DNA of 64,000 nt from Liquorilactobacillus cacaonum DSM 21116 (lineage in GTDB: Bacteria > Bacillota > Bacilli > Lactobacillales > Lactobacillaceae), in contig NZ_AYZE01000010.1 in the NCBI RefSeq assembly GCF_001436735.1, positions 46,897 to 110,896 of the forward strand. Reading direction: 5' to 3'. Shown here piece by piece: positions 25,684 through 35,777 of the stretch; positions within the stretch are counted from its first letter, which is position 1; every line of letters starts with the position of its first letter. The notes beneath the pieces are model-generated. The model ran no database searches. It was given only the letters and a program-made list of their open reading frames with translations, and was not told the DNA's origin. The position numbers and the translations under genes were made by a program.

Positions 25684-27033
25684 ATGGCACACATTTCATT
25701 TGATGGAACTAATTTAAAAAAATTTGTACATGAAAACGAATTAGGAGAAATGCAAGCGCTTGTTTCAGCTGTAGATAAAGAGTTAAGAGAAGGAACTGGT
25801 GCGGGAAATGATTTTAGAGGATTTTTAAACCTCCCAGCTGATTTTGATAAGGAAGAATTTACAAGAATAAAGGCTGCTGCAAAGAAAATTCAGTCGGACT
25901 CTGAAATTTTGATAGTGATTGGAATTGGTGGTTCTTATTTGGGGGCACGTGCTGCAATTGAGTTTATTCATCACAGCTTCTTTAATTTACTTTCTGCTGA
26001 AAAAAGAAATGCACCACAAATCTTTTTTGCTGGAAATTCAATCAGTTCATCATATGTTCATGACTTACTTGAACTAGTTGCGGATCATGATTTTTCGGTT
26101 AATGTTATTTCTAAATCTGGTACAACAACAGAACCATCAATTGCTTTCCGTGTTTTTAAGGAAAAATTAATTGAAAAATATGGGAAAGAAGCTGCAAAAG
26201 AACGGATTTATGCCACAACAGATAGGGCAAAAGGTGCTTTAAAGACTGAGGCGGATGCAGAAGGATATGAAACCTTTGTTATTCCAGATGACGTTGGTGG
26301 ACGTTTTTCAGTATTAACACCTGTTGGATTGTTACCAATTGCGGCATCGGGTGCTGATGTTGATGCTTTGATGAAGGGCGCAGAAGATGCTCGTGTTGAA
26401 TATCAAGATGCTGATTTATCAAAAAATGAAGCATACCAATATGCAGCTTTGCGTAACATTTTATATCGCAAAGGATATACAACCGAAATTCTTGAAAATT
26501 ATGAACCATCCTTGCAATATTTTTCTGAATGGTGGAAACAGCTGATGGGAGAATCTGAAGGAAAGGATGAAAAGGGAATATACCCTTCATCAGCGAATTT
26601 CTCGACGGATTTGCATTCCCTAGGTCAATATATCCAAGAAGGACGTCGTAACCTGATGGAAACAGTTATCAAGGTTGCACAACCTAATCATGATATTGAG
26701 ATTCCTAAAGAAGAAGAAAATTTGGATGGTTTAGGTTATCTTGAAGGAAAGTCAATGGATTTTGTTAATACTAAGGCCTTTCAAGGAGTAGTGTTGGCTC
26801 ATACTGATGGGAATGTTCCTAATATGATAGTTAATATTCCAGATCGTAGTGCATATACTTTAGGGTACACGATTTATTTCTTTGAAATTGCAGTTGCGAT
26901 TTCTGGATATTTGAATGGTATTAATCCATTTAATCAACCAGGTGTTGAGGCATATAAAAAGAATATGTTCGCTTTATTGAATCGCCCTGGTTATGAAGAT
27001 TTAAGTAAAGAATTAAATAATCGCTTGAAGTAA
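25684..27033 (+). CDS. pgi: Glucose-6-phosphate isomerase
   Basis: It interconverts glucose-6-phosphate and fructose-6-phosphate in glycolysis. The 449-residue length fits the bacterial family. The SIS-fold motifs are present: [12 protein letters not shown] (about 80-91), [11 protein letters not shown] (140-150), [14 protein letters not shown], and [15 protein letters not shown]. It starts with ATG after GAAGGAGAT. It is transcribed alone, and a structured RNA-like segment follows. Confidence 0.97.
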   Translation: MAHISFDGTNLKKFVHENELGEMQALVSAVDKELREGTGAGNDFRGFLNLPADFDKEEFTRIKAAAKKIQSDSEILIVIGIGGSYLGARAAIEFIHHSFFNLLSAEKRNAPQIFFAGNSISSSYVHDLLELVADHDFSVNVISKSGTTTEPSIAFRVFKEKLIEKYGKEAAKERIYATTDRAKGALKTEADAEGYETFVIPDDVGGRFSVLTPVGLLPIAASGADVDALMKGAEDARVEYQDADLSKNEAYQYAALRNILYRKGYTTEILENYEPSLQYFSEWWKQLMGESEGKDEKGIYPSSANFSTDLHSLGQYIQEGRRNLMETVIKVAQPNHDIEIPKEEENLDGLGYLEGKSMDFVNTKAFQGVVLAHTDGNVPNMIVNIPDRSAYTLGYTIYFFEIAVAISGYLNGINPFNQPGVEAYKKNMFALLNRPGYEDLSKELNNRLK

Positions 27034-27050
27034 AAAAATAGAATGAATTA

Positions 27051-27146
27051 AAAAAGCCCTTTTGTGTAGTGTTAAACATTGAAAGTTTGTCTTTAAGATA
27101 GGTTACTTTTGATGAATCTTAGCTACTCTCGATATGAGGGCTTTTT
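27051..27146 (+). other. Structured RNA candidate or long-loop terminator after pgi
   Basis: AAAAAGCCCT (27051-27060) and AGGGCTTTTT (27137-27146) are exact complements 76 bases apart. Inside, GTAG/CTAC can continue the helix, and two hairpins can form (AAAC/GTTT and TAAGAT/ATCTTA). Together this makes a three-way junction closed by a terminator-like helix with a T5 end. It matches no RNA family that I know. Confidence 0.45.
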
Positions 27147-27229
27147 GTATGCAAAATTTTTTACTTGTTCTTTTTTCCAATTAAGACAATAATTAATTTT
27201 GTAAAGTTTAGAGTCATGGAGGTAAAGAG

Positions 27230-28162
27230 ATGAAAAGAGGAAAGTTTTGGATAAGTTCTATGTTAGGTATAGGAACCGCAAGTGCAATTCTTGCAAGTGA
27301 GTATCTTTTTAAGTTTGCCTTTAAGCGAGTTGATTATGTTCCTGAAACATCAGCAGATAAACAAAAATATGCAAAGAGTTATTGGAATTATGTGAATTGG
27401 TTTAAAAATATTTCTAAGGAACATTGGACTTTTTCGATTGACGGAGAAGATGAAACAATGTCAGCGTACTTTATTGCTGCTAACACGGATTCAAAAAAAG
27501 TTGTTATAATTTCCCATGGATATAAGGGAAATGGAGAAACAATGGCAAACTATGCGAAAATGTTTTATGACATGGGATATAATATTTTATTACCAGATGA
27601 TCGTGGACATGGCGAAAGTGCGGGTAAGTATATTAGTTTTGGTTGGCTAGATAGGCTAGATTATTTAAAATGGATTGATAAAATTATTGACCGTATTGGA
27701 AATGATGCAAAGATAGTTTTATTTGGGGTAAGCATGGGGGCAGCGACAGTAGAGATGTTGAGTGGTGAGAGACTACCATCACAAATAAAATGTTTAATCG
27801 CTGATTGTGGATATTCAAGTATTTATGAAGAATTAACATACTTGTTAAAGCGTCAATTTCATTTGCCTCGCTACCCCTTTTATCCGTTGGTAAGTACGAT
27901 TAACCGCAGACGGTTAGGATATTACTTAGATGATGTTTCCTCGGTTGAACAATTAAAAAAGAACAAGTTACCAATTTTTTTCATACATGGTGAAAAAGAT
28001 GATTACGTTCCGAGTTATATGGCCTTAGAAAATTATAGAGCAACTACTGCACCAAAGGAATTATGGATTGTTGAAGGTGCAAGTCATGCAGAAAGTTATT
28101 GGATAAACCCAGAAAAATATAAAGAGCATATTGAAAATTACTTAGCTAAATACTATGTGTAA
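27230..28162 (+). CDS. Alpha/beta hydrolase, membrane-anchored
   Basis: This 310-residue protein starts with a hydrophobic helix (about 7-25) that probably anchors it. A hydrolase domain follows, with the oxyanion region ISHGYKGNG, the DDRGHGES strand, nucleophile Ser in GVSMGAAT (about residue 165), the acid Asp in HGEKDDYVP, and His in GASHAESY. It resembles the YqkD/Bem46-like hydrolases; the substrate is unknown. It starts with ATG after ATGGAGG and is likely co-transcribed with the downstream phosphatase gene 14 bases away. Confidence 0.85.
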   Translation: MKRGKFWISSMLGIGTASAILASEYLFKFAFKRVDYVPETSADKQKYAKSYWNYVNWFKNISKEHWTFSIDGEDETMSAYFIAANTDSKKVVIISHGYKGNGETMANYAKMFYDMGYNILLPDDRGHGESAGKYISFGWLDRLDYLKWIDKIIDRIGNDAKIVLFGVSMGAATVEMLSGERLPSQIKCLIADCGYSSIYEELTYLLKRQFHLPRYPFYPLVSTINRRRLGYYLDDVSSVEQLKKNKLPIFFIHGEKDDYVPSYMALENYRATTAPKELWIVEGASHAESYWINPEKYKEHIENYLAKYYV

Positions 28163-28176
28163 TGAGGTGAACATAG

Positions 28177-29022
28177 ATGAAAAAGGATGGCCATACTCAT
28201 ACAGAATTGTGTCCACATGGTTCTGGTGACTCAACAGAAAAAATGATTGAAAGAGCTATTGAATTAGGTTTTACTGATTATTGTATTACTGAACATGCAC
28301 CGTTACCTAGGTCTTTTACTAGAAGTTTTAAGGGTAGAGCTGAAGGTTTGCAAACAGCAGCACTCAGTTGGTCACAATTAGATGAATATTTTGTATTATG
28401 TGAGAAGCTGAAAGAAAAATATAGTGGAGTTATTAATATCAAAATTGGATTTGAAGTGGATTATCTTCCTGGATTTGAGAATGAAATTAGGCATTTTTTA
28501 GATGAGTATGGTCCTAAAATTGAAGAAAGCATTTTATCTGTTCATTTTATGAAAGGTGCTAAAGATGGATTTTGGTGTGTCGATTACGATACAGATGAAT
28601 TTGCTGATGGCTTTTCAGAATATTTGCAAGATCCGCAAAATTTATATTATCGTTATTTTAAATTAATTTACCAGGCAGTAGCAACTGATTTTGGGAAGTT
28701 TGCACCTCAGAGAATTGGACATATGAACTTGATTAAAAAGTATCAAGACTTTTTTGATTTACCAAATACGTTTAATGACGAGAATCTTGATTTAATTTCT
28801 ACGATTTTAAATAATTTGAAAATAAAAAAAGGTGAGCTTGATTTTAATACTGCAGGGCTTTATAAACCATATTGTAATGAAGTATATCCGGGAAGTCAGA
28901 TTATACGGCTGGCTTTAAAAAAAGAAGTCCCCTTTGTTTTTGGTTCAGATGCACATGCGATAAATGAAGTTGGTCGAGGCTACCACATGTTGGATTTTAT
29001 CGAAAAGCTTGACAGAAATTGA
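28177..29022 (+). CDS. hisK: Histidinol-phosphatase, PHP family (HisJ/HisK)
   Basis: It removes phosphate from histidinol phosphate in the penultimate stage of histidine synthesis. The 281-residue PHP-domain protein shows the metal motifs HTHTELCPHG at the N-terminus, TEHAPLP, a middle EVDY, and the late FGSDAHAINEVG. The monofunctional HisB downstream lacks a phosphatase domain, so this gene supplies the missing step. It starts with ATG 6 bases after GAGGTGA. It lies upstream of the histidine T-box, so it is transcribed separately, probably with the hydrolase gene. Confidence 0.92.
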   Translation: MKKDGHTHTELCPHGSGDSTEKMIERAIELGFTDYCITEHAPLPRSFTRSFKGRAEGLQTAALSWSQLDEYFVLCEKLKEKYSGVINIKIGFEVDYLPGFENEIRHFLDEYGPKIEESILSVHFMKGAKDGFWCVDYDTDEFADGFSEYLQDPQNLYYRYFKLIYQAVATDFGKFAPQRIGHMNLIKKYQDFFDLPNTFNDENLDLISTILNNLKIKKGELDFNTAGLYKPYCNEVYPGSQIIRLALKKEVPFVFGSDAHAINEVGRGYHMLDFIEKLDRN

Positions 29023-29037
29023 TTTCCAGTGTATGCT
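29009..29037 (+). promoter_or_regulatory. Promoter of the his operon leader
   Basis: A consensus TTGACA (29009-29014) inside the end of hisK and TATGCT (29032-29037) are spaced by 17 bases. This gives a start near 29044, just before the T-box. Confidence 0.8.
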
Positions 29038-29043
29038 ACTTTA

Positions 29044-29345
29044 AAATTAATCAAACTAATAAAATTTTAATAAAAAAAGATTGTGATTAGAAGAGTAGGC
29101 AATTACCTATCGTTAAGAGAGTTTCCGGTGCTGGAAAGGGAATCGAAGTAATTGTTGAAACACACCTATGAATCAATGAATTGAAAGTCTGTTGTTAGAT
29201 TAGTAAGTTTACTCGGATAAGCTCGTTAACGCTGCTGAATTATTAATTCAGCATGAGGTTGATACTGTGAAGTATTAACGAATTGAGGTGGAACCGCGAT
29301 AATCGTCCTCTTAGCCAATTACATTAGGCTAAGAGGACTTTTTTT
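29044..29345 (+). promoter_or_regulatory. Histidine T-box leader (tRNA-sensing riboswitch)
   Basis: Uncharged tRNA-His should bind this leader and allow read-through into hisZGDBHAFIEC. The T-box sequence AGGTGGAACCGCG is at 29286-29298. Stem I has the loop-E AGTA (29094-29097) and a specifier candidate CAC at 29161-29163 followed by the required purine, giving histidine specificity in agreement with the operon. A terminator (GTCCTCTTAGCC with GGCTAAGAGGAC) closes it. The specifier is assigned by position, not by full folding. Confidence 0.92.
29305..29345 (+). terminator. T-box attenuator terminator
   Basis: A 12-base perfect stem (29305-29316 with 29327-29338) and a 10-base loop are followed by seven T residues. 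It competes with the antiterminator that contains the T-box sequence. Confidence 0.92.
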
Positions 29346-29373
29346 ATTTTAAGTAAGAAGGGAGTTATGAAAA

Positions 29374-30543
29374 ATGTATAAAGTCAATCTACCACTGGGA
29401 ACAAGAGATAGCTTTGGGGAGCGGGAAAAGAAGAAATATTATATTAAAGCTGAAATTGAAAAGAAATTACTTGTAAACAATTTTATGAAAGTGAGTACAC
29501 CGTTATTAGAACACAAGGAGGTTTTTTCAGAGTTTGACCTCAAACAAATGGGGACTTATCAATTACTTGATAGTAATGATGAAAGTTTGATATTGAGACC
29601 AGATCTTACATTACCGTTAGCAAGATTTCTGGCAACAAATAATGTCAAGCTACCACAAAAATTTTATTATGTGGGGGAGCGGTTCAAAATTTCAAAAGCC
29701 TTGTCTGGTAAATATAATCAAATGACACAAGCTGGAATTGAAATTGTAGGATATCCTTCAATCAGAGCTGAGTTAGAGTGTATGTTAATGATAAATCAAA
29801 TTAGTACCGAATTTTTGGAAGGAAAAGCACAAATAGAATTAGGACATGCACAATTTGCTGATGCAATCCTTGATGAATTGACTCAAGACAGTAAATTAAA
29901 AGAAAAAATAAAAAATGAATTATTTAGAAAAAATATGCCTAAATATCTAGCATATATTGATGCTTTTAAAGACCAAAAAGTTTATGAATTTTTAAAAAAA
30001 TGGCCTAGATTATTTGGAAACATATCATGGGTATTACGAAAAATTTCAGAATTTGAATTACCAATTAAAGCTCAACAAATTATCAATCAGTTAACCCAGA
30101 TTACTTCTTGGTTAGAACAATTGCCCAATCAAAAAGTATTGCTTGATTTGAGTGTCGCACCTCCTCAAAGTTATTACACAGGAATTACTTTTAAAGGTTT
30201 TATTGAGAGCATTTCTGATTATGTTTTTAGCGGAGGTAGGTACAATCAGTTACTTGAAAATTTTCAAGAGCAAGCTGAACCAGCAGTTGGAATGGGCATA
30301 GATCTAGAAATACTGGCTGATTTTTCAGATATAAATATTGAACAAGATAAGAAAAATTTACTATATTATTATCCGCATCAATTGGGAATGGTCAATCAAA
30401 TTTTAAAGAAACATGATCTTGAACTATCAATGGAAAATAAATTAGAGGATGCACTTTTAGTCGCAAAAAGAAAAAATGTTGAATTGTATGTAATTGATAA
30501 AGGAGGCCAACTACAAAATGTCATTGAAGATAGCTTTGACTAA
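29374..30543 (+). CDS. hisZ: ATP phosphoribosyltransferase regulatory subunit HisZ
   Basis: HisZ is a histidyl-tRNA-synthetase-like protein that combines with short HisG to form an active, histidine-inhibited enzyme. The 389-residue protein has the class II synthetase core (GTRDSFGEREKK, motif 2-like LRPDLTLPLAR, and AVGMGIDLE motif 3) but lacks the anticodon-binding domain. It is the first gene after the T-box and starts with ATG after AAGGGAG. It overlaps hisG by 26 bases. Confidence 0.95.
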   Translation: MYKVNLPLGTRDSFGEREKKKYYIKAEIEKKLLVNNFMKVSTPLLEHKEVFSEFDLKQMGTYQLLDSNDESLILRPDLTLPLARFLATNNVKLPQKFYYVGERFKISKALSGKYNQMTQAGIEIVGYPSIRAELECMLMINQISTEFLEGKAQIELGHAQFADAILDELTQDSKLKEKIKNELFRKNMPKYLAYIDAFKDQKVYEFLKKWPRLFGNISWVLRKISEFELPIKAQQIINQLTQITSWLEQLPNQKVLLDLSVAPPQSYYTGITFKGFIESISDYVFSGGRYNQLLENFQEQAEPAVGMGIDLEILADFSDINIEQDKKNLLYYYPHQLGMVNQILKKHDLELSMENKLEDALLVAKRKNVELYVIDKGGQLQNVIEDSFD

Positions 30544-31150
30544 GGGAAGAATTGAGGAACCGGTTATTGCTTTGCTATCTGCAGCGGGTGTGGACTGTGA
30601 GCCATTAAAAAATAAAAAGAGAAAACTAATTGTTAATACATCTGATGAAAAATATGAGTTTATTTTGGCAAAAGGCCCTGATGTAACAACCTATCTTAAT
30701 TCAGGAGTTGTGGACATTGGGATCGTTGGAAGTGATATTTTGACTGAGCATCGCAATAATCAGTATGAATTACTTGATTTAGAAATTGGTAAATGTCAAT
30801 TTGTTTTAGCATCAACTGAAGACTTTGACATTAATAAAGAAGGTCGCCGGGTTATCGGGACTAAATATCCATTAATCACTCAAAAATATTTTGAATCTCT
30901 TGGACAAGATGTGGAGGTCATCAAGATTGAAGGCTCGGTCGAACTTGCGCCATTAATTGGACTTGCTGATGCGATTGTTGATATTACAGAAACAGGTACA
31001 ACTTTAAGAGAAAATAATCTTTATATTTATGATTATTTAGACAAAGTTTCAACTAGATTTGTTGTTAATCGAATGTCCTTAAAACAAAATGCACGAGAAA
31101 TTTATTCTTTAGTGGATAGATTAGAACAGGTAATTAAGGCTAATAACTAA
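30518..31150 (+). CDS. hisG: ATP phosphoribosyltransferase HisG (short form)
   Basis: It catalyses the first step of histidine synthesis, joining ATP and PRPP. At 210 residues it is the short form that needs HisZ. The core shows LKIALTKGRIEEP at the N-terminus and the PRPP loop ETGTTLREN (about 158-166). I choose ATG 30518, which lies 11 bases after AAGGAGG inside the end of hisZ; earlier in-frame starts lack a site. Confidence 0.96.
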   Translation: MSLKIALTKGRIEEPVIALLSAAGVDCEPLKNKKRKLIVNTSDEKYEFILAKGPDVTTYLNSGVVDIGIVGSDILTEHRNNQYELLDLEIGKCQFVLASTEDFDINKEGRRVIGTKYPLITQKYFESLGQDVEVIKIEGSVELAPLIGLADAIVDITETGTTLRENNLYIYDYLDKVSTRFVVNRMSLKQNAREIYSLVDRLEQVIKANN

Positions 31151-31165
31151 GCGGGAGTGAAAAAA

Positions 31166-32443
31166 ATGAAAATATATCGAGATTCTTTAGCAGAAATGAA
31201 AAAAGTAGTTGCAAATTTAACAGAACAAACAACTGATTTAGAAGTTGAAAGAAGAGTTGCTGAAATTATCGATGCTGTAAAAGTACGTAAAGATGAGGCT
31301 CTTAAAGAATATGAGAAGAAGTTTGATAATTTAGATATTGAAAATTTTGAAATTTCTAGCGCGGAAATAAATGAAGCATTTAGAAACTTAGATCCTAAAA
31401 TCAAGGAAGCTCTTTTTTTAGCAAAAAAAAATATTGTTAGTTATCATGAATTTGAAAAAGAACAAGGCTTTATAGATACAAAGACGCCAGGAATAATCAG
31501 AGGACAAAAGGTAACACCTCTTGAAAAGGTTGGAATCTATGTTCCAGGCGGAACAGCAGCATATCCGTCCACAATTTTAATGACCGCGTTACCAGCAAAA
31601 ATAGCTGGTGTTGATCAAGTGATTATGGTGACACCTCCACAAAAAGGCGGAGTGAATCAAGCTGTATTAGCTGCCGCAAAAATAGCCGGTGTGGACGCAA
31701 TCTATCAAGTGGGTGGTGCACAAGCAATTGCAGCTCTAGCGTATGGGACAGAAAGTATCCCTGCTGTAAATAAAATTGTTGGACCAGGTAATATCTATGT
31801 TGCAACTGCCAAAAAACAGGTATTTGGAAAAGTTGCAATTGATATGGTTGCTGGCCCATCTGAAATTGGAATTCTGGCAGATAAAAATGCCAATGCAAAA
31901 GAGTTAGCTGCCGATTTATTGTCACAGGCAGAACATGATGTACGTGCGCGTGCAATACTTATCACAGATGATGAACAGATTGCACAAAAAGTCAGTGATG
32001 AAGTAACAAAGCAATTAGAAGATTTGCCCCGCAAAAGTATAGCAACTCAGTCTATTAATGAACGTGGATTCATTGCAATAATGAAATCAATTCCAGAAAT
32101 GTTTGAATTAATGAATGTTGTTGCTCCAGAACATTTAGAAGTGCAATTAGAAGATGCAATGAAATATTTAAGTCTGATTAGAAATGCTGGTTCAGTTTTT
32201 CTTGGAAGGTATGCAAGCGAACCACTTGGTGATTATGTTGCTGGACCAAATCATGTGCTACCAACAGGAGGAACGGCAAAGTTTTCATCTCCACTTGGTG
32301 TCTATGATTTTATTAAGAAAACTTCTTTTATTAATTTTTCAAAGGAAGCACTTAATAATGATATGAATGCAATTACAAGTTTAGCACGAGAAGAAGGGCT
32401 TGAGGCGCATGCTCGAGCAATTGAAGTACGATTTAATAATTAA
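31166..32443 (+). CDS. hisD: Histidinol dehydrogenase
   Basis: It oxidises histidinol to histidine in two NAD-dependent steps and needs zinc. The 425-residue protein has the family core (PGGTAAYPSTILM, VGPGNIYVA, DMVAGPSEI, EHDVRARA, APEHLEV, GPNHVLPTGG). ATG 31166 lies 5 bases after GGGAGTGA; the GTG 9 bases earlier is part of that site. Confidence 0.97.
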   Translation: MKIYRDSLAEMKKVVANLTEQTTDLEVERRVAEIIDAVKVRKDEALKEYEKKFDNLDIENFEISSAEINEAFRNLDPKIKEALFLAKKNIVSYHEFEKEQGFIDTKTPGIIRGQKVTPLEKVGIYVPGGTAAYPSTILMTALPAKIAGVDQVIMVTPPQKGGVNQAVLAAAKIAGVDAIYQVGGAQAIAALAYGTESIPAVNKIVGPGNIYVATAKKQVFGKVAIDMVAGPSEIGILADKNANAKELAADLLSQAEHDVRARAILITDDEQIAQKVSDEVTKQLEDLPRKSIATQSINERGFIAIMKSIPEMFELMNVVAPEHLEVQLEDAMKYLSLIRNAGSVFLGRYASEPLGDYVAGPNHVLPTGGTAKFSSPLGVYDFIKKTSFINFSKEALNNDMNAITSLAREEGLEAHARAIEVRFNN

Positions 32444-32455
32444 GGAGGAGAAAAA

Positions 32456-33040
32456 ATGAGAGATGCTCAAATTACAAGAAACACGGCAGAAACAAAAATA
32501 ACAGTAAAACTAAACCTTGACGAACAATCAGGTATCAAAATAGCTACAGGGGTTGGCTTTTTTGATCATATGTTGACACTTTTTGCTAAACATGGACGCT
32601 TTGGCTTGGAGATAGTTTCAAATGGCGACTTAAATGTTGACCCACATCATACTGTCGAAGATACGGGAATTGTGTTGGGACAATGTTTTAAAGAAGCATT
32701 AGGTACGAAAGAAAAAATTGAACGTTATGGAACGTCTTTTGTTCCAATGGATGAAACCCTTGGGCGAGTTTGTGTGGACTTAAGTGGTCGCTCGTACTTG
32801 GTTTTTAAGGCTGAACTTGAAAATCCAAGGTTGGGCGATTTTGAGACTGAAATAGTAGAAGATTTTTTCCAAGCAGTTGCTTTTAGTACTGAAATGAATT
32901 TACATGCTGAAATTTTATACGGCAGAAATACTCATCATAAAATTGAAAGTTTGTTTAAAGCATTTGGAAGAGCAATGAGAGAAGCAGTTACAATTAATCC
33001 AGAAATTGTAGGAGTCAATTCAACCAAAGGGGTGATTTAG
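32456..33040 (+). CDS. hisB: Imidazoleglycerol-phosphate dehydratase
   Basis: It dehydrates imidazoleglycerol phosphate. The 194-residue monofunctional enzyme has both manganese His clusters ([43 protein letters not shown]). There is no N-terminal phosphatase domain, so HisK supplies that activity. It starts with ATG after AAGGAGGAG, and its stop abuts the hisH ATG. Confidence 0.97.
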   Translation: MRDAQITRNTAETKITVKLNLDEQSGIKIATGVGFFDHMLTLFAKHGRFGLEIVSNGDLNVDPHHTVEDTGIVLGQCFKEALGTKEKIERYGTSFVPMDETLGRVCVDLSGRSYLVFKAELENPRLGDFETEIVEDFFQAVAFSTEMNLHAEILYGRNTHHKIESLFKAFGRAMREAVTINPEIVGVNSTKGVI

Positions 33041-33655
33041 ATGCTAGCAGTGATTGATTATGATGCAGGAAATACTTTTAACGTTATTAAAGCATTTGAT
33101 TACCTTGGAGTAAAAATTAAGTTGACAGATAATCCTACTGAAATTTTAGAAAGTTCAGGATTGATCTTACCTGGTGTGGGTGCATTTGGCCCTGCAATGG
33201 CGACTTTAGAAAAAAAACAATTAGTTGATGTAATTAAAGAAGCTGTATTGGTAAAAAAAATTCCATTACTAGGAATTTGTCTGGGTATGCAATTACTTTT
33301 TGAGAAGTCTAGTGAATATGGCGAACATAATGGGTTAGGACTTATACCTGGGAATATTATAGCTATTCCTGAAAAAGGTGGTTTGAAAGTTCCCCAAATG
33401 GGATGGAATAAAAACCGATTGAAAATACAAGGAACTAAATTTGATTTTATTGAGGGACAATATTCATATTTTGTGCATTCATTCTATGCAAGTTGCGACA
33501 AAAAATATCTAATTTCAGCTGTTGATTATGGGGTTGAAGTTCCGGCAATGGTACAAAATGGAAGTGTTTTTGGAACACAGTTTCATCCAGAAAAAAGTGG
33601 AAAAATAGGATTGGATATCTTAGAAACATTTGCTAAAAAGGTGGTTAGACAATGA
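33041..33655 (+). CDS. hisH: Imidazole glycerol phosphate synthase glutaminase HisH
   Basis: It releases ammonia from glutamine and channels it to HisF. The class I amidotransferase triad is present: Cys in GICLGMQLLFE (about residue 80), and His and Glu in GTQFHPEKSG. The 204-residue length is normal. The start directly follows the hisB stop and the end overlaps hisA by 4 bases. Confidence 0.97.
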   Translation: MLAVIDYDAGNTFNVIKAFDYLGVKIKLTDNPTEILESSGLILPGVGAFGPAMATLEKKQLVDVIKEAVLVKKIPLLGICLGMQLLFEKSSEYGEHNGLGLIPGNIIAIPEKGGLKVPQMGWNKNRLKIQGTKFDFIEGQYSYFVHSFYASCDKKYLISAVDYGVEVPAMVQNGSVFGTQFHPEKSGKIGLDILETFAKKVVRQ

Positions 33656-34377
33656 TATATCCTGCAATTGATTTGAAATCCGGGAAAAGTGTGCGGCTTT
33701 ATAAAGGTGATTTTACGAAAGAAACGCTAATTGAAGAAACACCTGCATTGCAGGCAAAAAAGTATCAAGAAGCAGGAATTGGTTATTTACATTTAGTTGA
33801 TTTAGATGGAGCAGTGAAAGGAATTCCACAAAATAAAGAAACGATTACTGAAATTAGAAAAGTTTTTACCGGGCAAATTGAAATTGGCGGTGGAATAAGA
33901 AATATAAAACGTGTAGCAGATTATTTAGATTTGGGAATAAATCGAGTAATTATTGGCTCAGCTGCTTTGTTTGATCCTGAATTTGTAATTGATGCAATAA
34001 AAAAATTTGGTGCAGAAAAGATTGTGATAGGCGTAGATGGGACAGACGGGAAGGTTGCAGTCAATGGTTGGCTTGATACCTCAGATACAAAAATGACTTC
34101 TTTAATTGAAAGAATGAAAAATGCTGGCGCAAGAAATTTCATTGTAACTGATGTTCAACGTGATGGAACGATGGAAGGCCCTAATATCGAATTATTGAGT
34201 AAATTAAAGAGCGAGTTTCCGGATTGCAATATAATTGCATCAGGTGGGATTCGCAATCTTGAAGATGTTTGTACCCTGATTGATGTGGAATTAGTTGATA
34301 TGGTTGTTGGTAAGGCATTATTTGAAGGACAATTAACATTGGAACAGATTGCGCAGGTGAATAAAGATGCTGGCTAA
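33652..34377 (+). CDS. hisA: ProFAR isomerase HisA
   Basis: This TIM-barrel isomerase acts on the phosphoribosyl-formimino intermediate. The 241-residue protein has catalytic Asp8 ([10 protein letters not shown]), the GGGIRN phosphate loop, and [12 protein letters not shown] with the second catalytic Asp. It overlaps hisH and hisF, showing tight translational coupling. Confidence 0.96.
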   Translation: MIYPAIDLKSGKSVRLYKGDFTKETLIEETPALQAKKYQEAGIGYLHLVDLDGAVKGIPQNKETITEIRKVFTGQIEIGGGIRNIKRVADYLDLGINRVIIGSAALFDPEFVIDAIKKFGAEKIVIGVDGTDGKVAVNGWLDTSDTKMTSLIERMKNAGARNFIVTDVQRDGTMEGPNIELLSKLKSEFPDCNIIASGGIRNLEDVCTLIDVELVDMVVGKALFEGQLTLEQIAQVNKDAG

Positions 34378-35125
34378 ACGAATTATACCTTGTTTGGATG
34401 TTGATAATGGGCGAGTAAAAAAAGGCGTTAATTTTTTAGATTTAGTTGATGTTGGTGAGCCGGCAGCAATTGCTGCAGAATATGAAAAACAAGGAGCAGA
34501 TGAACTCGTTTTCCTTGATATTACTGCAACAAATCAGGCGAGGTCAACGATGATAGATGTTGTTGAAAAAGTCTCAAGAAAAGTTTTTATGCCGCTGACT
34601 GTTGGAGGAGGTATAAAATCTGTTGCAGAAATGCAGAATTTATTACGTGCAGGAGCAGATAAAATATCATTAAATTCTGCGGCTATTGCAAGCCCCTCTT
34701 TGATCACTGAAGGAGCAAAGAAGTTTGGTAATCAGTGTATTGTGGTGGCAATTGATGTTAAACGCAATCATGAAAAAAAGTTCTTTGAAGTTTATACTCA
34801 TGGTGGAAAAATAAGCACGGGAATAGATGCAATTACTTGGGCTAAGAAGGTTGTTGAACTTGGTGCGGGTGAACTATTGGTTACAAGTATGGATCAAGAT
34901 GGGACGAAGTCTGGCTTCGATATTGAATTATATCAGAAAATAGCGCCAGAAATAGATGTTCCAGTCATTGCTTCAGGTGGTGCAGGTAAAATGGAAGATT
35001 TTGTTGATGTTTTTAGAAAATGCAATGTTGATGGTGCATTAGCTGCATCAGTTTTTCATTATGGAGAGATTACAATACCAAATTTAAAAGAGGAATTAAA
35101 GAAGTTCGAGGTGAATGTACGATGA
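34367..35125 (+). CDS. hisF: Imidazole glycerol phosphate synthase cyclase HisF
   Basis: With HisH it makes imidazoleglycerol phosphate and AICAR. The 252-residue TIM barrel shows the catalytic Asp in [14 protein letters not shown] (residue 11), GGGIKS, and [12 protein letters not shown] with the second catalytic Asp. It starts inside the hisA end (11-base overlap) and its stop overlaps hisI. Confidence 0.97.
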   Translation: MLAKRIIPCLDVDNGRVKKGVNFLDLVDVGEPAAIAAEYEKQGADELVFLDITATNQARSTMIDVVEKVSRKVFMPLTVGGGIKSVAEMQNLLRAGADKISLNSAAIASPSLITEGAKKFGNQCIVVAIDVKRNHEKKFFEVYTHGGKISTGIDAITWAKKVVELGAGELLVTSMDQDGTKSGFDIELYQKIAPEIDVPVIASGGAGKMEDFVDVFRKCNVDGALAASVFHYGEITIPNLKEELKKFEVNVR

Positions 35126-35445
35126 GTGAACCGAATTTTACTAAGGGATTAATTACAAGTGTAGTTGTTGATAATCAAACAAAAGATGTTTTAATGGTAG
35201 CTTGGATGAATGAAGAAAGTTATAAAAAAACACTTGCAACAGGTGAAACATGGTTCTGGTCAAGATCTCGGAAGAAACTGTGGCATAAAGGTGAAACTAG
35301 CGGAAATGTGCAAACAGTGAAAAGAATATTTTTAGATTGTGACCAAGATACACTTCTGCTTTCTGTGATACCCGCTGGTCCAGCATGTCACACTGGTATG
35401 AGAACATGTTTTTTTGATGAGATTGATTTTGGAGGGAATAAGTAA
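35122..35445 (+). CDS. hisI: Phosphoribosyl-AMP cyclohydrolase
   Basis: It opens the adenine ring of PR-AMP. The 107-residue zinc enzyme has [35 protein letters not shown], and the zinc cysteines in [12 protein letters not shown]. It is not fused to hisE, unlike in many bacteria. The ATG overlaps the hisF stop by 4 bases. Confidence 0.97.
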   Translation: MSEPNFTKGLITSVVVDNQTKDVLMVAWMNEESYKKTLATGETWFWSRSRKKLWHKGETSGNVQTVKRIFLDCDQDTLLLSVIPAGPACHTGMRTCFFDEIDFGGNK

Positions 35446-35446
35446 A

Positions 35447-35767
35447 ATGCAAAATTTAGAAGAGCTATATCAATTAGTACTACAAAGAAAAGATACTCCA
35501 AAGGAGGGATCATATACAGACTATTTATTCAAAAAGGGTCTCGATAAGATTCTAAAAAAAGTTGGAGAAGAAACAACCGAAGTAATTGTTGCTTCTAAAA
35601 ATCCTGACAAAAGTGAACTTGTTTATGAGACAGCCGATTTGCTATATCACTTGATGGTGTTACTTGTTGAACAAGGTGTGCCTTTTGAAGAAATAAAGAT
35701 TGAATTAGCTAAAAGAGAAGGTTTGATGAGTAAGGCTCAAGATCGTCCTGAAATTCAGGATTTATAA
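35447..35767 (+). CDS. hisE: Phosphoribosyl-ATP pyrophosphatase
   Basis: It hydrolyses PR-ATP to PR-AMP. The 106-residue helical protein of the MazG-like fold shows the acidic site KVGEETTEVIVA and ETADLLYHLMVLL. I choose ATG 35447, one base after the hisI stop and 10 bases after GGAGGG; a start 33 bases upstream would overlap hisI without need. Confidence 0.96.
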   Translation: MQNLEELYQLVLQRKDTPKEGSYTDYLFKKGLDKILKKVGEETTEVIVASKNPDKSELVYETADLLYHLMVLLVEQGVPFEEIKIELAKREGLMSKAQDRPEIQDL

Positions 35768-35777
35768 GGAGAAAATT

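Noticed and set aside
29040..29345. T-box assigned to a tRNA synthetase gene
   Set aside because: HisZ resembles histidyl-tRNA synthetase but lacks the anticodon domain and is followed by hisG, so the leader controls biosynthesis.
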